Source: Pseudoselenomonas ruminantium (lineage in GTDB: Bacteria; Bacillota; Negativicutes; Selenomonadales; Selenomonadaceae). Taken from it: a DNA stretch of 64,000 bases. This document shows positions 51,033-60,885 of this stretch, piece after piece. Both the position numbers and the translations under genes were made by a program. The notes under the pieces were generated by a model. The model was not told the DNA's origin and did not search any database. It saw nothing but the letters and a program-made list of their open reading frames with translations. The stretch spans positions 1 to 64,000 of the forward strand of contig NZ_FOQK01000015.1 in the NCBI RefSeq assembly GCF_900113715.1. Direction: 5' to 3'. Every line of letters begins with the position of its first letter. Within the stretch, counting starts at the first letter, position 1.

Positions 51033-52079
51033 TCACATAGCCGTCAGCAAGGATTTGCCCGCCTGCTCAAGAATACGCATCTGCGCCATTGTCTGTTCCT
51101 CCGTCACGAGGGGCGGAGCACCATGCACGATAGTCTCATAAAGTGCATCATAGTAGCGCGCATAATCGCCGCGCACCGACGGTACCTTTTCTTCATGGTA
51201 GCCGCCCTGCTCGTCATAATACGTCAACGTACCGTAATGTTCCGGCAAATCGATGCCAAAATCGTCATGCCCCTTGGGCAGATAGAACTTCTTGAGATCT
51301 GCCTCCTGCCGGTCCTCCGTCTGCTTGATGAACACGCCGCGACGGCCGTAGACCGCAAAGCTTGGCCGCGGCTTGGCGCGGAAATAACTTGACTTGACCG
51401 AAACCTTGAGATTGCGCGCCCCATAGTCAAAATCCAAATCGAAATAATCATTCATGCGCCCCGCGCCCAAGAGCTGCCGCACATCGCTATGAACCGCATC
51501 GGGCTCGCCGAAGAACGAGAGCACCTGATCGACCGTATGGCAGGCATGGGTATAAAGAAAAGCCTCTTCCCGGCTAAAGCTTTCCGCACGCTCTGGTACC
51601 TCCGGACGGTAATAGTCGTAATGCATATTGACCTCATACAGCTCGCCGAGCTTGCCCGAAGCAATGACCTGCTGCACCGTAAGGAAATCACTGTCAAAGC
51701 GGCGGTTCTGATAACACTGCACCATAAGCCCCTTCGCACGGGCCAGGGCAAAGATTTCCTCAGCCTCTGCCGTGCTTACGGCAAAGGGTTTCTCGACCAC
51801 ACAATGCTTGCCGGCCTCAAGTACCTGACGCGCCAACTCCACATGACTGCCAGCCGGCGTGCTGAGGACGACAGCCTGGATCTCGGGATCCTGCAGCAGC
51901 GCATCGATATCTTCTGTATAATGAACACCATCAATAGCCGGCCATATGTCATGGCGCACGCGGCGCTGATAGATGGTCTTGACCCGGATTTTCTCCGGCC
52001 GGTTCAGCACAAACGGCAGATGATAGCGGTTCGTGCTCTTGCCATTGCCAATGAATCCAATCACAAGCTGTTTTTCCAT
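51033..52079 (-). CDS. Gfo/Idh/MocA-family oxidoreductase (YdgJ-like)
   Basis: 348 residues. Start IGFIGNGKSTNRYHLPFVL (near 7-25), the EKPFAVS motif (near 97-103), and the FDSDFLTVQQVI / YTHACHTVDQVLSFFG pattern of the YdgJ/YhhX group. Substrate unknown. Upstream member of a two-gene operon; the ribosome site GGAGGGATTCGT fits the start. Confidence 0.88.
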   Translation of the reverse strand: MEKQLVIGFIGNGKSTNRYHLPFVLNRPEKIRVKTIYQRRVRHDIWPAIDGVHYTEDIDALLQDPEIQAVVLSTPAGSHVELARQVLEAGKHCVVEKPFAVSTAEAEEIFALARAKGLMVQCYQNRRFDSDFLTVQQVIASGKLGELYEVNMHYDYYRPEVPERAESFSREEAFLYTHACHTVDQVLSFFGEPDAVHSDVRQLLGAGRMNDYFDLDFDYGARNLKVSVKSSYFRAKPRPSFAVYGRRGVFIKQTEDRQEADLKKFYLPKGHDDFGIDLPEHYGTLTYYDEQGGYHEEKVPSVRGDYARYYDALYETIVHGAPPLVTEEQTMAQMRILEQAGKSLLTAM

Positions 52080-52166
52080 ACGAATCCCTCCGAATCACAT
52101 GCAAATAAACGGTTTCACGCTCGTATTATATCATACCCTGCATGACAAGATATATAAAAAAGGCCA

Positions 52167-53516
52167 TCACACACGGATGACCTTGATATTTTTGCGATAG
52201 AATCCATAAATGCCAGCCAATAGCACAGCGGTAATCGTCCAGCTGATGGGATAACAGACCATGATGTTGCGGAATGTCGGCTCGGCGGCAAAGACCGTAT
52301 AGATCCAAACGATACGGACACCGCAGACCGTCGCGAGCATCAAGAGAGCTGGCGGCAAAGAGTAGCCATAGCCACGCATGGCGCCTGAAAAGCCTTCGAT
52401 GAACACGCAGACTGCATAGAACCCGACAATATAGAATACGCGGATGCGGCCGATCTCGATGATGGACGCCACATCGTTGAAGAACGCCAGCAGATGGTCT
52501 GCCAGCAGGCAAGCCGATCCCGACAGCAGCACAATTACTACCATGCCGACCTGCATGCCGACACGCGTGACCTGACGGCAGCGCGGCAGATTGCCGGCAC
52601 CATAGTTCTGGCTCACGAAGGTCGTGATGGACTGGCCGAACGCAATCAGGAATACATAGATATTGATTTCGATGATGAATGCTGCCGCAGAAGCCGCCAT
52701 GACCTCGGCACCCAGGCTGTTGATGGCTGCCTGGATCACAAGGTTCGACAGCGAGAACACCATGCCCTGGATGCCTGCCGGCAAGCCAATGCGCAGGATT
52801 TCCCGCGCATATGGCCCAATCATGCGGATTGCTCCTGGCTCAATGCGGATGATGCCATGCTCATGACAAAGATTATGATAAAGCATCCAAGCACTCACAT
52901 AATTCGCCAATGACGTAGCCGCTGCCACACCGGCAATGCCCCAATCCAGCAGCAATACCGCGGCGAGATTGCCCGCTATGTTGAGCAAACTCGCCACGGC
53001 CAATGCCTTAAGTGGCGTCTGCGTATCCCCGCGGCTGCGGTAAATAGCTGATTCGAAATTATAAAGACCGATAGCCGGCATGCCCAAAAGATAGATACGC
53101 AGATACAAAGCCGCCGGCTCCATGACCTCCTCAGGCACGGATAGCGCCCGCAGCATCGGCTCAGCCATAAGCTCCCCTGCCACAGCTACAGCAAAACCTA
53201 AAATCAATGCCAGCAAAAACGACGTATGCACAGCGCGCGTCGTCTCCTTTAGATTATGCGCGCCGATAAACCGCGCAATCACGACATTTGCTCCCAGCGA
53301 CACGCCCATGAACAGATTGACGAGCAAGCCGATAATCGGGGAATTATTGCCGACAGCAGCCAGCGCATTCGTACCGACATACTGCCCTAGCACCAGCACA
53401 TCCGCCGTATTGAACAACTGCTGCAGGATGCCCGTCAAGGCCAAGGGCAGGGCAAACAAGAACATCGGCCCCGCAATCGGCCCATGCAGCATATCAATCG
53501 TATGATTCACTTTCAT
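52167..53516 (-). CDS. MATE-family multidrug/metabolite exporter
   Basis: 449 residues, 12 TM helices. Family start MLHGPIAGPMFLFALPLALTGILQQLFNTADVLVLG (near 9-44) and the mirrored second half FGQSITTFVSQNYGAGN (near 287-303). A cation-driven drug or metabolite efflux pump. Single gene; AAATGAAAGTG start with weak ribosome site. Confidence 0.9.
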   Translation of the reverse strand: MKVNHTIDMLHGPIAGPMFLFALPLALTGILQQLFNTADVLVLGQYVGTNALAAVGNNSPIIGLLVNLFMGVSLGANVVIARFIGAHNLKETTRAVHTSFLLALILGFAVAVAGELMAEPMLRALSVPEEVMEPAALYLRIYLLGMPAIGLYNFESAIYRSRGDTQTPLKALAVASLLNIAGNLAAVLLLDWGIAGVAAATSLANYVSAWMLYHNLCHEHGIIRIEPGAIRMIGPYAREILRIGLPAGIQGMVFSLSNLVIQAAINSLGAEVMAASAAAFIIEINIYVFLIAFGQSITTFVSQNYGAGNLPRCRQVTRVGMQVGMVVIVLLSGSACLLADHLLAFFNDVASIIEIGRIRVFYIVGFYAVCVFIEGFSGAMRGYGYSLPPALLMLATVCGVRIVWIYTVFAAEPTFRNIMVCYPISWTITAVLLAGIYGFYRKNIKVIRV

Positions 53517-53633
53517 TTTGCAGATACCTTCTTAGTTATAGAATCCCAAATTCTTCCATCGTATCTGACATTATATACCCAACCGCCCGCCTTCTGTCAA
53601 CCGTTTATCGTTAAGCCCGCGGTCAAGCAGCAA

Positions 53634-53660
53634 TTGACAAGTCAAAAAATACTTATCAGG
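53634..53660 (+). repeat. Single TTGACAAGTCAA palindrome upstream of the unknown protein gene
   Basis: TTGACAAGTCAA near 53635-53646, followed at 15-bp steps by degenerate traces. Same motif as in tenI and the 41.7-kb hairpin. Confidence 0.45.
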
Positions 53661-53719
53661 TTTTGACATTCTGCCGATAGTATCTATGGATATGATTTTT
53701 TAGAAGTGGAGGTAGTACC

Positions 53720-54322
53720 ATGGATATTCAAATCCGCAATCTGTCTGAATCTGCTGTTTCAGCCCCGGCCAGCCAGCCGGCTGCTGAGCCCCATGAATCA
53801 TTTCGGGACATTATGGGCGAATTTACCGCGGCAGAGCAGGCCCCCTCGCCGCCGTCAACGGCCCCGCTTGCCGATTTAGCCCTCGTTCAACCTGCGGCCA
53901 GCCAGGATACTGTGGATAGTATCAAAGCACAAACCCAGCACAATCTAAGCTGGCAGGCATATTACACCTTGGGCGGTCATTTCAAGCTCGGCGAACGCTT
54001 CACCATGCCGCATGTGCTGCCAAGCTATGAGGAATCTGTCCGTGCCATAGGCCCCGGCGGGCCGTATTCTGTCGAGGCAGTCAGCAACTGTATCCTCAGC
54101 ATGGCCGCTCAGGTCGCACAGGGAAATCCCGAAAAGATTGCAGAAATCCGTCAGGAAATCGAAAAAGCCGTAGCTATCTTCCGCCGAGATTACCAAGCAG
54201 CCACCAAAGAAAAGGACCTGCCCCAAATCTGCCTGTCTACCTACGACGCCATCATGACTGGCCTCGACAAGCTCCAGGCAGAATACACCCAAAACAACGA
54301 AGCAGCCGCACAGACTGCCTGA
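53720..54322 (+). CDS. Unknown 200-residue protein, proline/alanine-rich start, helical end
   Basis: No recognised family. Residues 1-70 are low-complexity (Ala/Pro/Ser/Gln), 75-125 more ordered (WQAYYTLGGHFKLGERFTMPHVLPSYEESVRAIG), and 125-200 helical and coiled-coil-like. No signal peptide or TM segment. GGAGG ribosome site nine bases before ATG. A TTGACA box (53672-53677) and a GCCGATAG sequence upstream hint at a sigma-70 or flagellar promoter. It is convergent with hsdR, 8 bp away. Confidence 0.7.
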   Translation: MDIQIRNLSESAVSAPASQPAAEPHESFRDIMGEFTAAEQAPSPPSTAPLADLALVQPAASQDTVDSIKAQTQHNLSWQAYYTLGGHFKLGERFTMPHVLPSYEESVRAIGPGGPYSVEAVSNCILSMAAQVAQGNPEKIAEIRQEIEKAVAIFRRDYQAATKEKDLPQICLSTYDAIMTGLDKLQAEYTQNNEAAAQTA

Positions 54323-54330
54323 CAATAACA

Positions 54331-57300
54331 TTATTTCTGAAACTCATGAAACATAACGGACGCCAACGCATTCATGATAGCATGGTAGCGTTCCGATTCC
54401 TGAAACATTCTCGTGAATGTTTCCGTGCTTTCGATGTAGGCATTTTGTGCCGTCTCATCAAAAATTCCCGGAAAGACGTTTTTCATGAACATCTGCTGCC
54501 CATTGTTTTGGGCAGCTTTTTTCAGTTTCTTGTTATTCTTTAGCTTTTCATAGAGGACGGTAGCTACTACGCGGTCACCTTCCTCGAATTGCCCGGCGAA
54601 CTGTTCGTTGATTTTGGCGATAACCTCTTCGAGCGGACTTAGGGTTTCTTCCTGTTTGACTGGTTTTTTCGGCCTTGCAGGTCCAAACTCACCTTTTTCT
54701 TCCTTTACCAATTCAATAGAACCCGCAAAAGTTTTTTGCAGATTATAGAATTCCAGGCGCACGCGGTTGTTCAAATCAAACGGCGTTGCCGGGTCACTGG
54801 GCAGAACCTTTGCCAGATAGGAACAGAAGATATACTCCTGATGCAGAGGCTTATCGAACATCCGCGTAATCTGCGTGATGTAGGCGTACCATTTCACGAA
54901 GGTACGGCAAAGCTTGCGGAATTGATAGCGTTGCTCCTGATTCAGGTCATTGTACTTGTGCTGTACTGGCAACAGCGTATTGGTTATGGCAGCCTGTGTC
55001 CGGTTGTTCTTGCGGGCATTCTCATCGAAATAGATTTGATTGACATTTTCGATGTCATTTTCGTCATAAATCTTATATTCATGGAGCATCTTCTGCACCT
55101 TGTAGATGGTATCCGTATTGATTTCCTGCTCCAAGTAAGTCTCCTGATAGAATGGCTGGAATGCTTCCAATATTTCATCCTTCGTGTTGACGAAATCCAA
55201 AATAAAGGTATCTTCCTTATCCGGATGACAGCGATTCAAGCGGGATAAGGTCTGAACCGCTTTTACGCCACGCAGCTTCTTATCGACAATCATCGTATGC
55301 AGCAGAGGTTCATCAAAACCGGTCTGGTATTTCTCCGCCACGATGAGGATATTGCCTTCGTCATGGAATACCTGCTTAGTCTGTGCTTCGGATACGGTGT
55401 TGCCTTCGGCATCCACGTTCATATTGCTTTCCGTATATTCCCTGTCACTGGCATCATCCGGGTCTTTGATACTGCCGGAAAAGGCAATGAGGATTTCTAC
55501 ATCATCATAATGATTCGCAGCAAGATACCGCTTGATTTCATGGAAGTAGCGGACAGCTGCCAAACGCGAAGCGGTAACGACCATCATCTTGCCCTTCCCC
55601 TTGAGTTTCTTTTTCGTAATATCACGGAAGGTTTCTACGATGATGGCGGACTTCTGCTGGATATTATACGGATGCAACTCACTGAACCTTTTTATCATCT
55701 TCAAGGCTTTGGATTGAGGTACATCGGGATTGTCGTCTACGTTTTTAGCTAACTGATAGCAGGTCTTGTAGGTCGTATAGTTCTGCAGGACATCGAGGAT
55801 AAAGCCCTCCTCGATAGCCTGTCGCATGGAATATATATGGAAAGGATGGAAGGAACCATCAGTATATTCGGTGCCGAACATCTCCAAGGTTTTCTGCTTC
55901 GGCGTAGCGGTAAAGGCAAAGAAGGAAAGGTTTTGATGACGTCCATGGGCAATCATCTCACGAACCATGCGGTCCTCAGAATCCAGAAGTTCATCCTCTG
56001 CCTTCCCCTCGATTTCCGCATATTCTTTCAATGCGTCCGAAGTATCCGCCAAAGCTACCTTCATCTTCATCGCTGAGCTGCCAGTCTGCGAAGAATGTGC
56101 TTCATCGACGATGATGGCAAAACGCTTGCCGGCGGTGTCGCTTACTTCTTCATAGATAACTGGGAATTTTTGAAGTGTCGTGACGATGATACGCTTGCCG
56201 GCATTGATTGCCCGTTTTAAATCCTGGGAAGTCTTTTTCTCACCGATGGTTTCGACGCTGCCAAGGGTGTGGTCAAAGCCTGTGACGGTATCCTGCAGTT
56301 GGGCGTCAAGGTTGCGGCGATCCGTTACGATGACAACGGAGGTAAAGATTGGTTCATTGTCTGCATTATGGAGCGATGCCAGACGATAGGCTGTCCATGC
56401 GATGGAATTCGATTTTCCCGAGCCTGCCGAATGCTGAACCAAATAATTACGACCCGAACCATATTCGCGGACATCGAAAATCAACTTGCGGACAACATCC
56501 AGCTGATGGAAACGTGGAAAAATGAGTTTCTTCTTGGTAACATTGACCAGCTTTCCATTTTGTTTGATTTTCTCCTGCGTAACCTGATAGCTTATGAATT
56601 TCTGCAGGATATCGAGCATACTGTCTTTTTGCAGGACAGTTTTCCAAAGATAGCTGGTAACATAATCATTATCCGCAGTCTGGGGATTTCCTTTGCCACC
56701 ATCAGCGCCGGGGCCGTTGCTGCCCTGGTTGAATGGCAGGAAAAACGTCTTATCGCCATTCAAGGTCGTAGTCATCGCGGCTTCGTAAAGGTCTACCGCA
56801 AAGAAAGCCAGGATACGGTGATTCAAGCGGAAAGCCGGTTCCCGAAAGTCACGGTCATACATCCATTGCGCCATGCCATTGTCGATGCTCTGTCCCGTCA
56901 GCTGATTTTTCAGCTCAATGGCAATCACGGGGATACCATTGACTGCCAGCATCATATCCACGCTATTCTTGTTCTTATCCGTATAATGCCATTGACGGAT
57001 ACATTGGCAAATGTTCTGCTGATAATGCTTGACTGCCTGCTCATTGAGGGTGGATTCCGGCTTGAAATAGCATACTTTAAAATCCATGCCACGATGCCGA
57101 AAGCCATGACGAAGAACAGAAATGAGTCCATCCGCCAAAACTGCATCCTCAAAGCATTTGTAGAACTTGCGTAACGGATCAGAATTACACTGACGTTCGA
57201 AACGCTGCCACATAATCGGCTGCGTTTTTTTGACAAATTTCACCAGCATCGCAATGTCCAATGCCATATCGATAGAATTCCGATAGCCAGAATCATCTGC

Positions 57301-57381
57301 TGGCTCATAGCCGCCTTCTGGCGATATCAGGAACTTTTCGATGTTTGCTTCAAACTGTTTTTCATTTTCTGCCAATGACAT
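54331..57381 (-). CDS. hsdR: Type I restriction enzyme R subunit (HsdR)
   Basis: About 1016 residues. N-terminal nuclease with [13 protein letters not shown] (E-x-K, near 153-165), SF2 helicase Walker [14 protein letters not shown] (near 318-330), DEAD-like [10 protein letters not shown], motif III FTATP, motif [11 protein letters not shown] and a C-terminal coupling domain. It translocates and cleaves DNA lacking methylation. ATG 57379-57381 or GTG 57382-57384 may start. Last gene of the hsd operon, 56 bp after rhuM. The coding frame appears intact. Confidence 0.93.
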   Translation of the reverse strand: MSLAENEKQFEANIEKFLISPEGGYEPADDSGYRNSIDMALDIAMLVKFVKKTQPIMWQRFERQCNSDPLRKFYKCFEDAVLADGLISVLRHGFRHRGMDFKVCYFKPESTLNEQAVKHYQQNICQCIRQWHYTDKNKNSVDMMLAVNGIPVIAIELKNQLTGQSIDNGMAQWMYDRDFREPAFRLNHRILAFFAVDLYEAAMTTTLNGDKTFFLPFNQGSNGPGADGGKGNPQTADNDYVTSYLWKTVLQKDSMLDILQKFISYQVTQEKIKQNGKLVNVTKKKLIFPRFHQLDVVRKLIFDVREYGSGRNYLVQHSAGSGKSNSIAWTAYRLASLHNADNEPIFTSVVIVTDRRNLDAQLQDTVTGFDHTLGSVETIGEKKTSQDLKRAINAGKRIIVTTLQKFPVIYEEVSDTAGKRFAIIVDEAHSSQTGSSAMKMKVALADTSDALKEYAEIEGKAEDELLDSEDRMVREMIAHGRHQNLSFFAFTATPKQKTLEMFGTEYTDGSFHPFHIYSMRQAIEEGFILDVLQNYTTYKTCYQLAKNVDDNPDVPQSKALKMIKRFSELHPYNIQQKSAIIVETFRDITKKKLKGKGKMMVVTASRLAAVRYFHEIKRYLAANHYDDVEILIAFSGSIKDPDDASDREYTESNMNVDAEGNTVSEAQTKQVFHDEGNILIVAEKYQTGFDEPLLHTMIVDKKLRGVKAVQTLSRLNRCHPDKEDTFILDFVNTKDEILEAFQPFYQETYLEQEINTDTIYKVQKMLHEYKIYDENDIENVNQIYFDENARKNNRTQAAITNTLLPVQHKYNDLNQEQRYQFRKLCRTFVKWYAYITQITRMFDKPLHQEYIFCSYLAKVLPSDPATPFDLNNRVRLEFYNLQKTFAGSIELVKEEKGEFGPARPKKPVKQEETLSPLEEVIAKINEQFAGQFEEGDRVVATVLYEKLKNNKKLKKAAQNNGQQMFMKNVFPGIFDETAQNAYIESTETFTRMFQESERYHAIMNALASVMFHEFQK

Positions 57382-57437
57382 CACCTACTTAACCTGTTTT
57401 TTCATATTGTCCTTTTCACAAAGACATTATCGCTGTT

Positions 57438-58442
57438 TTAATTGTCCGCTTCCTGCATCAGCCTGTCAAAGTCGCTGACATAGTGCTTATCCTGCAAGAC
57501 ACGATATTGCTCAAATTCGCTTTCGGCAAAAGCTTTGGCAATGGCTGCTGACACCTTTCCCTTGTCATGGAGGATTTCTGCATCATTGAATTGCAGAAAA
57601 GCATCCAATTTGCTGGCCCAGTCAGCCATGGTCATGGGGATATGGCGGCGGGCCTGACGAGTGGCGTAGTCCAGATACATGGTGACAATCTCGTTAAGCT
57701 CTTGCATTTCTTCTTTAGCCAGATAATTCTTGGCGATTGACACGTCAGCCTTGACGATTTTTCCATCTGGGGCGTTTTTCCACGAGGTCAGCCCCATGTG
57801 TTCCTTCTTGTGGTCGGCCCTGTCCATGATGAGCTCTGCCGCTGTACTGCCGTGAACGGCATAGTGCATCTTATTCTGCACCGTGGCAAAGAAATCCTTG
57901 GTAGTCTTGCTGTCCAGCGTGTAATCCACTGCCGTAGCGTAGATGTCCGTTATTTTTTGATAGAAACGTCGCTCACTGGCGCGAATCTCCTGAATCTCGG
58001 AAATCAGGTGGTCAAAATAGTCCTCGTCAAAAATTTGGCCATTGATAAGTCTATTTTTGTCCAGTACATACCCCCGCTTGGCAAAGGTATCCAGCACCTT
58101 GGTAGCCCACTGGCGGAATTGGATAGCCCGCTGGGAGTTTACCTTGTAGCCAACAGCGATAATGGCCAACAATTTATAGAAGTTATACTGATAAGTCTTA
58201 CCATCATCGGCAGTTTGTGCAAATTTTGCACAAACTGAATTCTTCTCTAGCTCTCCGCTATCAAATATGGTCTTCAAGTGCTTGGCAACAACGCTGCGGT
58301 CAATGTCAAAAAGCTCTCCCATGGCTTTCTGTGTCAGCCACACATCGCCATCCTGCACCCGTACCTCAATGGAATCAGCACCGCTATCCTTGGTAAATAT
58401 CAGAAAATCGACCGTGCTATTGCGAATATTAGCCTTGCCCAT
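57438..58442 (-). CDS. RhuM-family protein (virulence RhuM-like)
   Basis: About 334 residues. N-terminal region IEVRVQDGDVWLTQKAMGELFDIDRSVVAKHLKTIF (near 25-60) is HTH-like and is the RhuM/KilA-N-like signature; then YKLLAIIAVGYKVNSQRAIQFRQWA and a helical C-terminus. RhuM proteins commonly sit inside type I restriction operons and pathogenicity islands; their role there is unknown. The start overlaps the hsdS stop (TGATG). Confidence 0.85.
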   Translation of the reverse strand: MGKANIRNSTVDFLIFTKDSGADSIEVRVQDGDVWLTQKAMGELFDIDRSVVAKHLKTIFDSGELEKNSVCAKFAQTADDGKTYQYNFYKLLAIIAVGYKVNSQRAIQFRQWATKVLDTFAKRGYVLDKNRLINGQIFDEDYFDHLISEIQEIRASERRFYQKITDIYATAVDYTLDSKTTKDFFATVQNKMHYAVHGSTAAELIMDRADHKKEHMGLTSWKNAPDGKIVKADVSIAKNYLAKEEMQELNEIVTMYLDYATRQARRHIPMTMADWASKLDAFLQFNDAEILHDKGKVSAAIAKAFAESEFEQYRVLQDKHYVSDFDRLMQEADN

Positions 58443-59749
58443 CACGCCACCACCTTGCGCTTGCCGGTTACTACTTCGTAGATGAGGGATTTTTTGTAGG
58501 ATTCGAGGTCGGCGATAAGAGATTGCTTTTCCTCGACAAGATTATCAATTTGTTTTGTTCTTGTATCTAAATAATTTGCAATCTCTACTTGTTCCTTATA
58601 CATTGGCACAGGAACTTTTATAGCTTTAAACTGAGAACTATATGTCCTCCACCGCATCATCATTATCCCTCGACCAACGGTATAGCATTTCTTTGAAAAT
58701 CTCTCTGTTCTAAAAAGATAATGATAATATCTAGAGCAGATTACAGATTCTTCTATTGGCTTATATACATCATACGCCGGGCTGGTCACACCTTGGTATT
58801 CAGAACGCCCCATTGCCCCCATCCAGCAAAGGATAATGTTCACAACAATATCTTCAGGATATACTTTCTTATATCCATCAGCCGTAACAGCTTTATTGCC
58901 TGATGTTTTTTCAATGTCTGAGTGTTGCATTACGCCTCGATCTGTATATAGTGAAATAAGATTTACTTCGCTTAACGGGTCAAAATTTCGTTCATCACGC
59001 AATTCATATAGATACCTAATCTGCTCATATTTCCAGTTAGCAGGACACATATCAAACCAATCATTATAGGTCTTCATTTCAACATTCTTATCTAATCCCT
59101 TAGTAACCGCCTCATAGATAACCGCCTGTTTCAGTTCCTTGTATTCCTCAATACTGGCTTTAGCTTCAGCAATGATAGCATCTATCTTGAAACAACGGTC
59201 ATCAAGATAGTGGGCGATAAGTTGTTGCTCATTTAATAAAGGTATAACACATGGAATATATGATTGTTGCTGAGTATTTAGAATCTTGAGTACATTTCCG
59301 CTCGCACGCAAAATATATTCTTCTTCTTGAGCTATTGAGAGATAATATCCAAATTTATAATCGATGTATTTATTATCAAATAGAATCCCATTAATTTGTT
59401 GATTACAACTACAAGGGATTGTTGAATATCCAACCTTGCCAATACTTGCAATACAACAAACATAAACAGTATTTGCTGGAAACACACGACCTACATCGCA
59501 TCCATTTTTTGTTAAGTATTCTTTTGTCGTACAAATAGGATTAGGCATCCCGAGATTTTCTGCTTTAATCCATGGGACTCCATTTTCTCGTGAATAATAT
59601 TCTGCTTGGAATTTCTTATCTGGAGTTGAACCTGTCTGTATTTCACTAATATCTTTCAATCTGGATGTCCGCCAACAATTGGGAATTTTGCCTATCCAAT
59701 CAATTCCACTATCCTTCATTTCCCGTTCATCACGCATTACAGCCTTCAT
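58442..59749 (-). CDS. hsdS: Type I restriction specificity subunit (HsdS)
   Basis: 435 residues with two target-recognition domains (about 15-180 and 220-395), each followed by a helical conserved region (IIAEAKASIEEYKELKQAVIYEAVTKG and IDNLVEEKQSLIADLESYKKSLIYEVVTGK). Each TRD reads half of the split DNA target. AT-rich composition compared with flanking genes suggests recent acquisition or recombination. Overlaps hsdM in TAATG. Confidence 0.9.
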   Translation of the reverse strand: MKAVMRDEREMKDSGIDWIGKIPNCWRTSRLKDISEIQTGSTPDKKFQAEYYSRENGVPWIKAENLGMPNPICTTKEYLTKNGCDVGRVFPANTVYVCCIASIGKVGYSTIPCSCNQQINGILFDNKYIDYKFGYYLSIAQEEEYILRASGNVLKILNTQQQSYIPCVIPLLNEQQLIAHYLDDRCFKIDAIIAEAKASIEEYKELKQAVIYEAVTKGLDKNVEMKTYNDWFDMCPANWKYEQIRYLYELRDERNFDPLSEVNLISLYTDRGVMQHSDIEKTSGNKAVTADGYKKVYPEDIVVNIILCWMGAMGRSEYQGVTSPAYDVYKPIEESVICSRYYHYLFRTERFSKKCYTVGRGIMMMRWRTYSSQFKAIKVPVPMYKEQVEIANYLDTRTKQIDNLVEEKQSLIADLESYKKSLIYEVVTGKRKVVA

Positions 59750-60687
59750 TATGCTTCCTCCCCAAACAGTTCATGGAGTTTAGCCATCAAGCTCTTTTCG
59801 TGTTCTTCAATACGTTTGGCAATTAACTCAGCAGGCTCAATCTGCTTGTATTCATAGAAAGTCCGGGTAAAGGGAATCTCATAGCCAACCTTGGTCTTTT
59901 TCCTGTCAATCCAAGCATCGGGATTATAGGGGAGTACCTCCCGTTCAAAGTAGGCATCGATATCTTCATCCAGGGGGACGTTTTCTGTGTCACGCTTCTT
60001 GGTATCGGCCACGGGCTTGTTCTTCTTGAGAACTTTATCGCCGTTTTCATCCAGCTGCGGAGATTCCACCGTAATCTTGTTGTAGCCAAGGGTTACGGCG
60101 TCCAGCACTTTGCTTTTGACAGTAATATCGTTGCCGTTCTCGTCCGTGTCCTTGAAGGTGCCATCCGTGTAATCTCCATAGAGTTTGACGATAAGGTCAC
60201 GACAGGCACCTGTGATGTCCACCCGCTTGTTACCGATGTTCTTGCGGCGGCTGGTGTAGCACTGGCTGGCATCGATGAGCTGTACTTTGCCAGCGCGTTC
60301 CTCGGGCTTGTCCTTGGTAACAATCCATACATAGGTCGCAATCCCCGTGTTATAGAACGAATCATTCGGCAGCTGTACAATGGCATCCAGCCAGTCATTT
60401 TCAATGAGATAGCGGCGGATTTCGGACTGACCAGAGCCAGCGTCACCCGTAAACAGCGAAGAACCGTTCTGGATGATAGCCATGCGCCCGGTGTCTTTCA
60501 GTTTGGCTACACCATTCAGCATAAAGAGCATCTGACCATCCGATTTTGATGGCAGCCCTGGGGCGAATCGTCCATTAGCGCCCTTCTTATGCTCAGCGGT
60601 GACTTCCTTTTCCTCACGTTTCCAAGGAATGCCAAAAGGCGGATTAAAGTCTTTCTCTAGTTTGAATGCCAAATTACCATCTATCAT
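59749..60687 (-). CDS. hsdM: HsdM C-terminal half (starts at the NPPF motif)
   Basis: 312 residues. From residue 15 on it matches the second part of HsdM: NPPFGIPWKREEK (catalytic NPPF at 15-18), NGSSLFTGDAGSGQSEIRRYLIENDWLDAIV and LPNDSFYNTGIATYVWIVTKDK. The first 14 residues derive from inserted DNA. It has its own AGAAGG ribosome site ten bases before ATG, so it could be made as a separate chain. In the same frame as the upstream half but cut off by three stops. Confidence 0.8.
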   Translation of the reverse strand: MIDGNLAFKLEKDFNPPFGIPWKREEKEVTAEHKKGANGRFAPGLPSKSDGQMLFMLNGVAKLKDTGRMAIIQNGSSLFTGDAGSGQSEIRRYLIENDWLDAIVQLPNDSFYNTGIATYVWIVTKDKPEERAGKVQLIDASQCYTSRRKNIGNKRVDITGACRDLIVKLYGDYTDGTFKDTDENGNDITVKSKVLDAVTLGYNKITVESPQLDENGDKVLKKNKPVADTKKRDTENVPLDEDIDAYFEREVLPYNPDAWIDRKKTKVGYEIPFTRTFYEYKQIEPAELIAKRIEEHEKSLMAKLHELFGEEA

Positions 60688-60885
60688 AAAGGATACACCT
60701 TCTTTACATGTAATTTACGTCTTTTGTTGCTGGAATGAACAGCCTATCAGAAAGGCTTGCTGATATCAATACCCGCTTTGCTTGTTGTATGGACATCAGC
60801 AAGCCTTTCTGATCTGGAACCAAGAGCAGCAACAACCTGGAGTCTGATGACTCCGATTACAAGCCTCATCACTACTAGAGTTAGT
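60646..60885 (-). other. 240-bp hairpin-rich insertion splitting hsdM
   Basis: The disrupted product reads ...EFDYIIS, then 29 alien residues and a stop, and resumes at NPPFGIPW. Removing about 240 bp (a multiple of three) would restore YIIS-NPPF. The insert contains two 19-bp inverted copies (ATCAGAAAGGCTTGCTGAT at 60746-60764 and its complement at 60795-60813) around a 30-nt centre, flanked after 13 nt on each side by TTGTTGCTG and CAGCAACAA. It encodes no ORF of note. Confidence 0.8.

Noticed and set aside
49950-51392. Plus-strand 480-residue ORF opposite the oxidoreductase genes
   Set aside because: Spans two genes and an intergenic gap on the other strand; no family signature.
60646-60885. 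Group II intron or intein in hsdM
   Set aside because: 240 bp is too short, there is no domain V sequence or splicing motif, and three in-frame stops exclude an intein.
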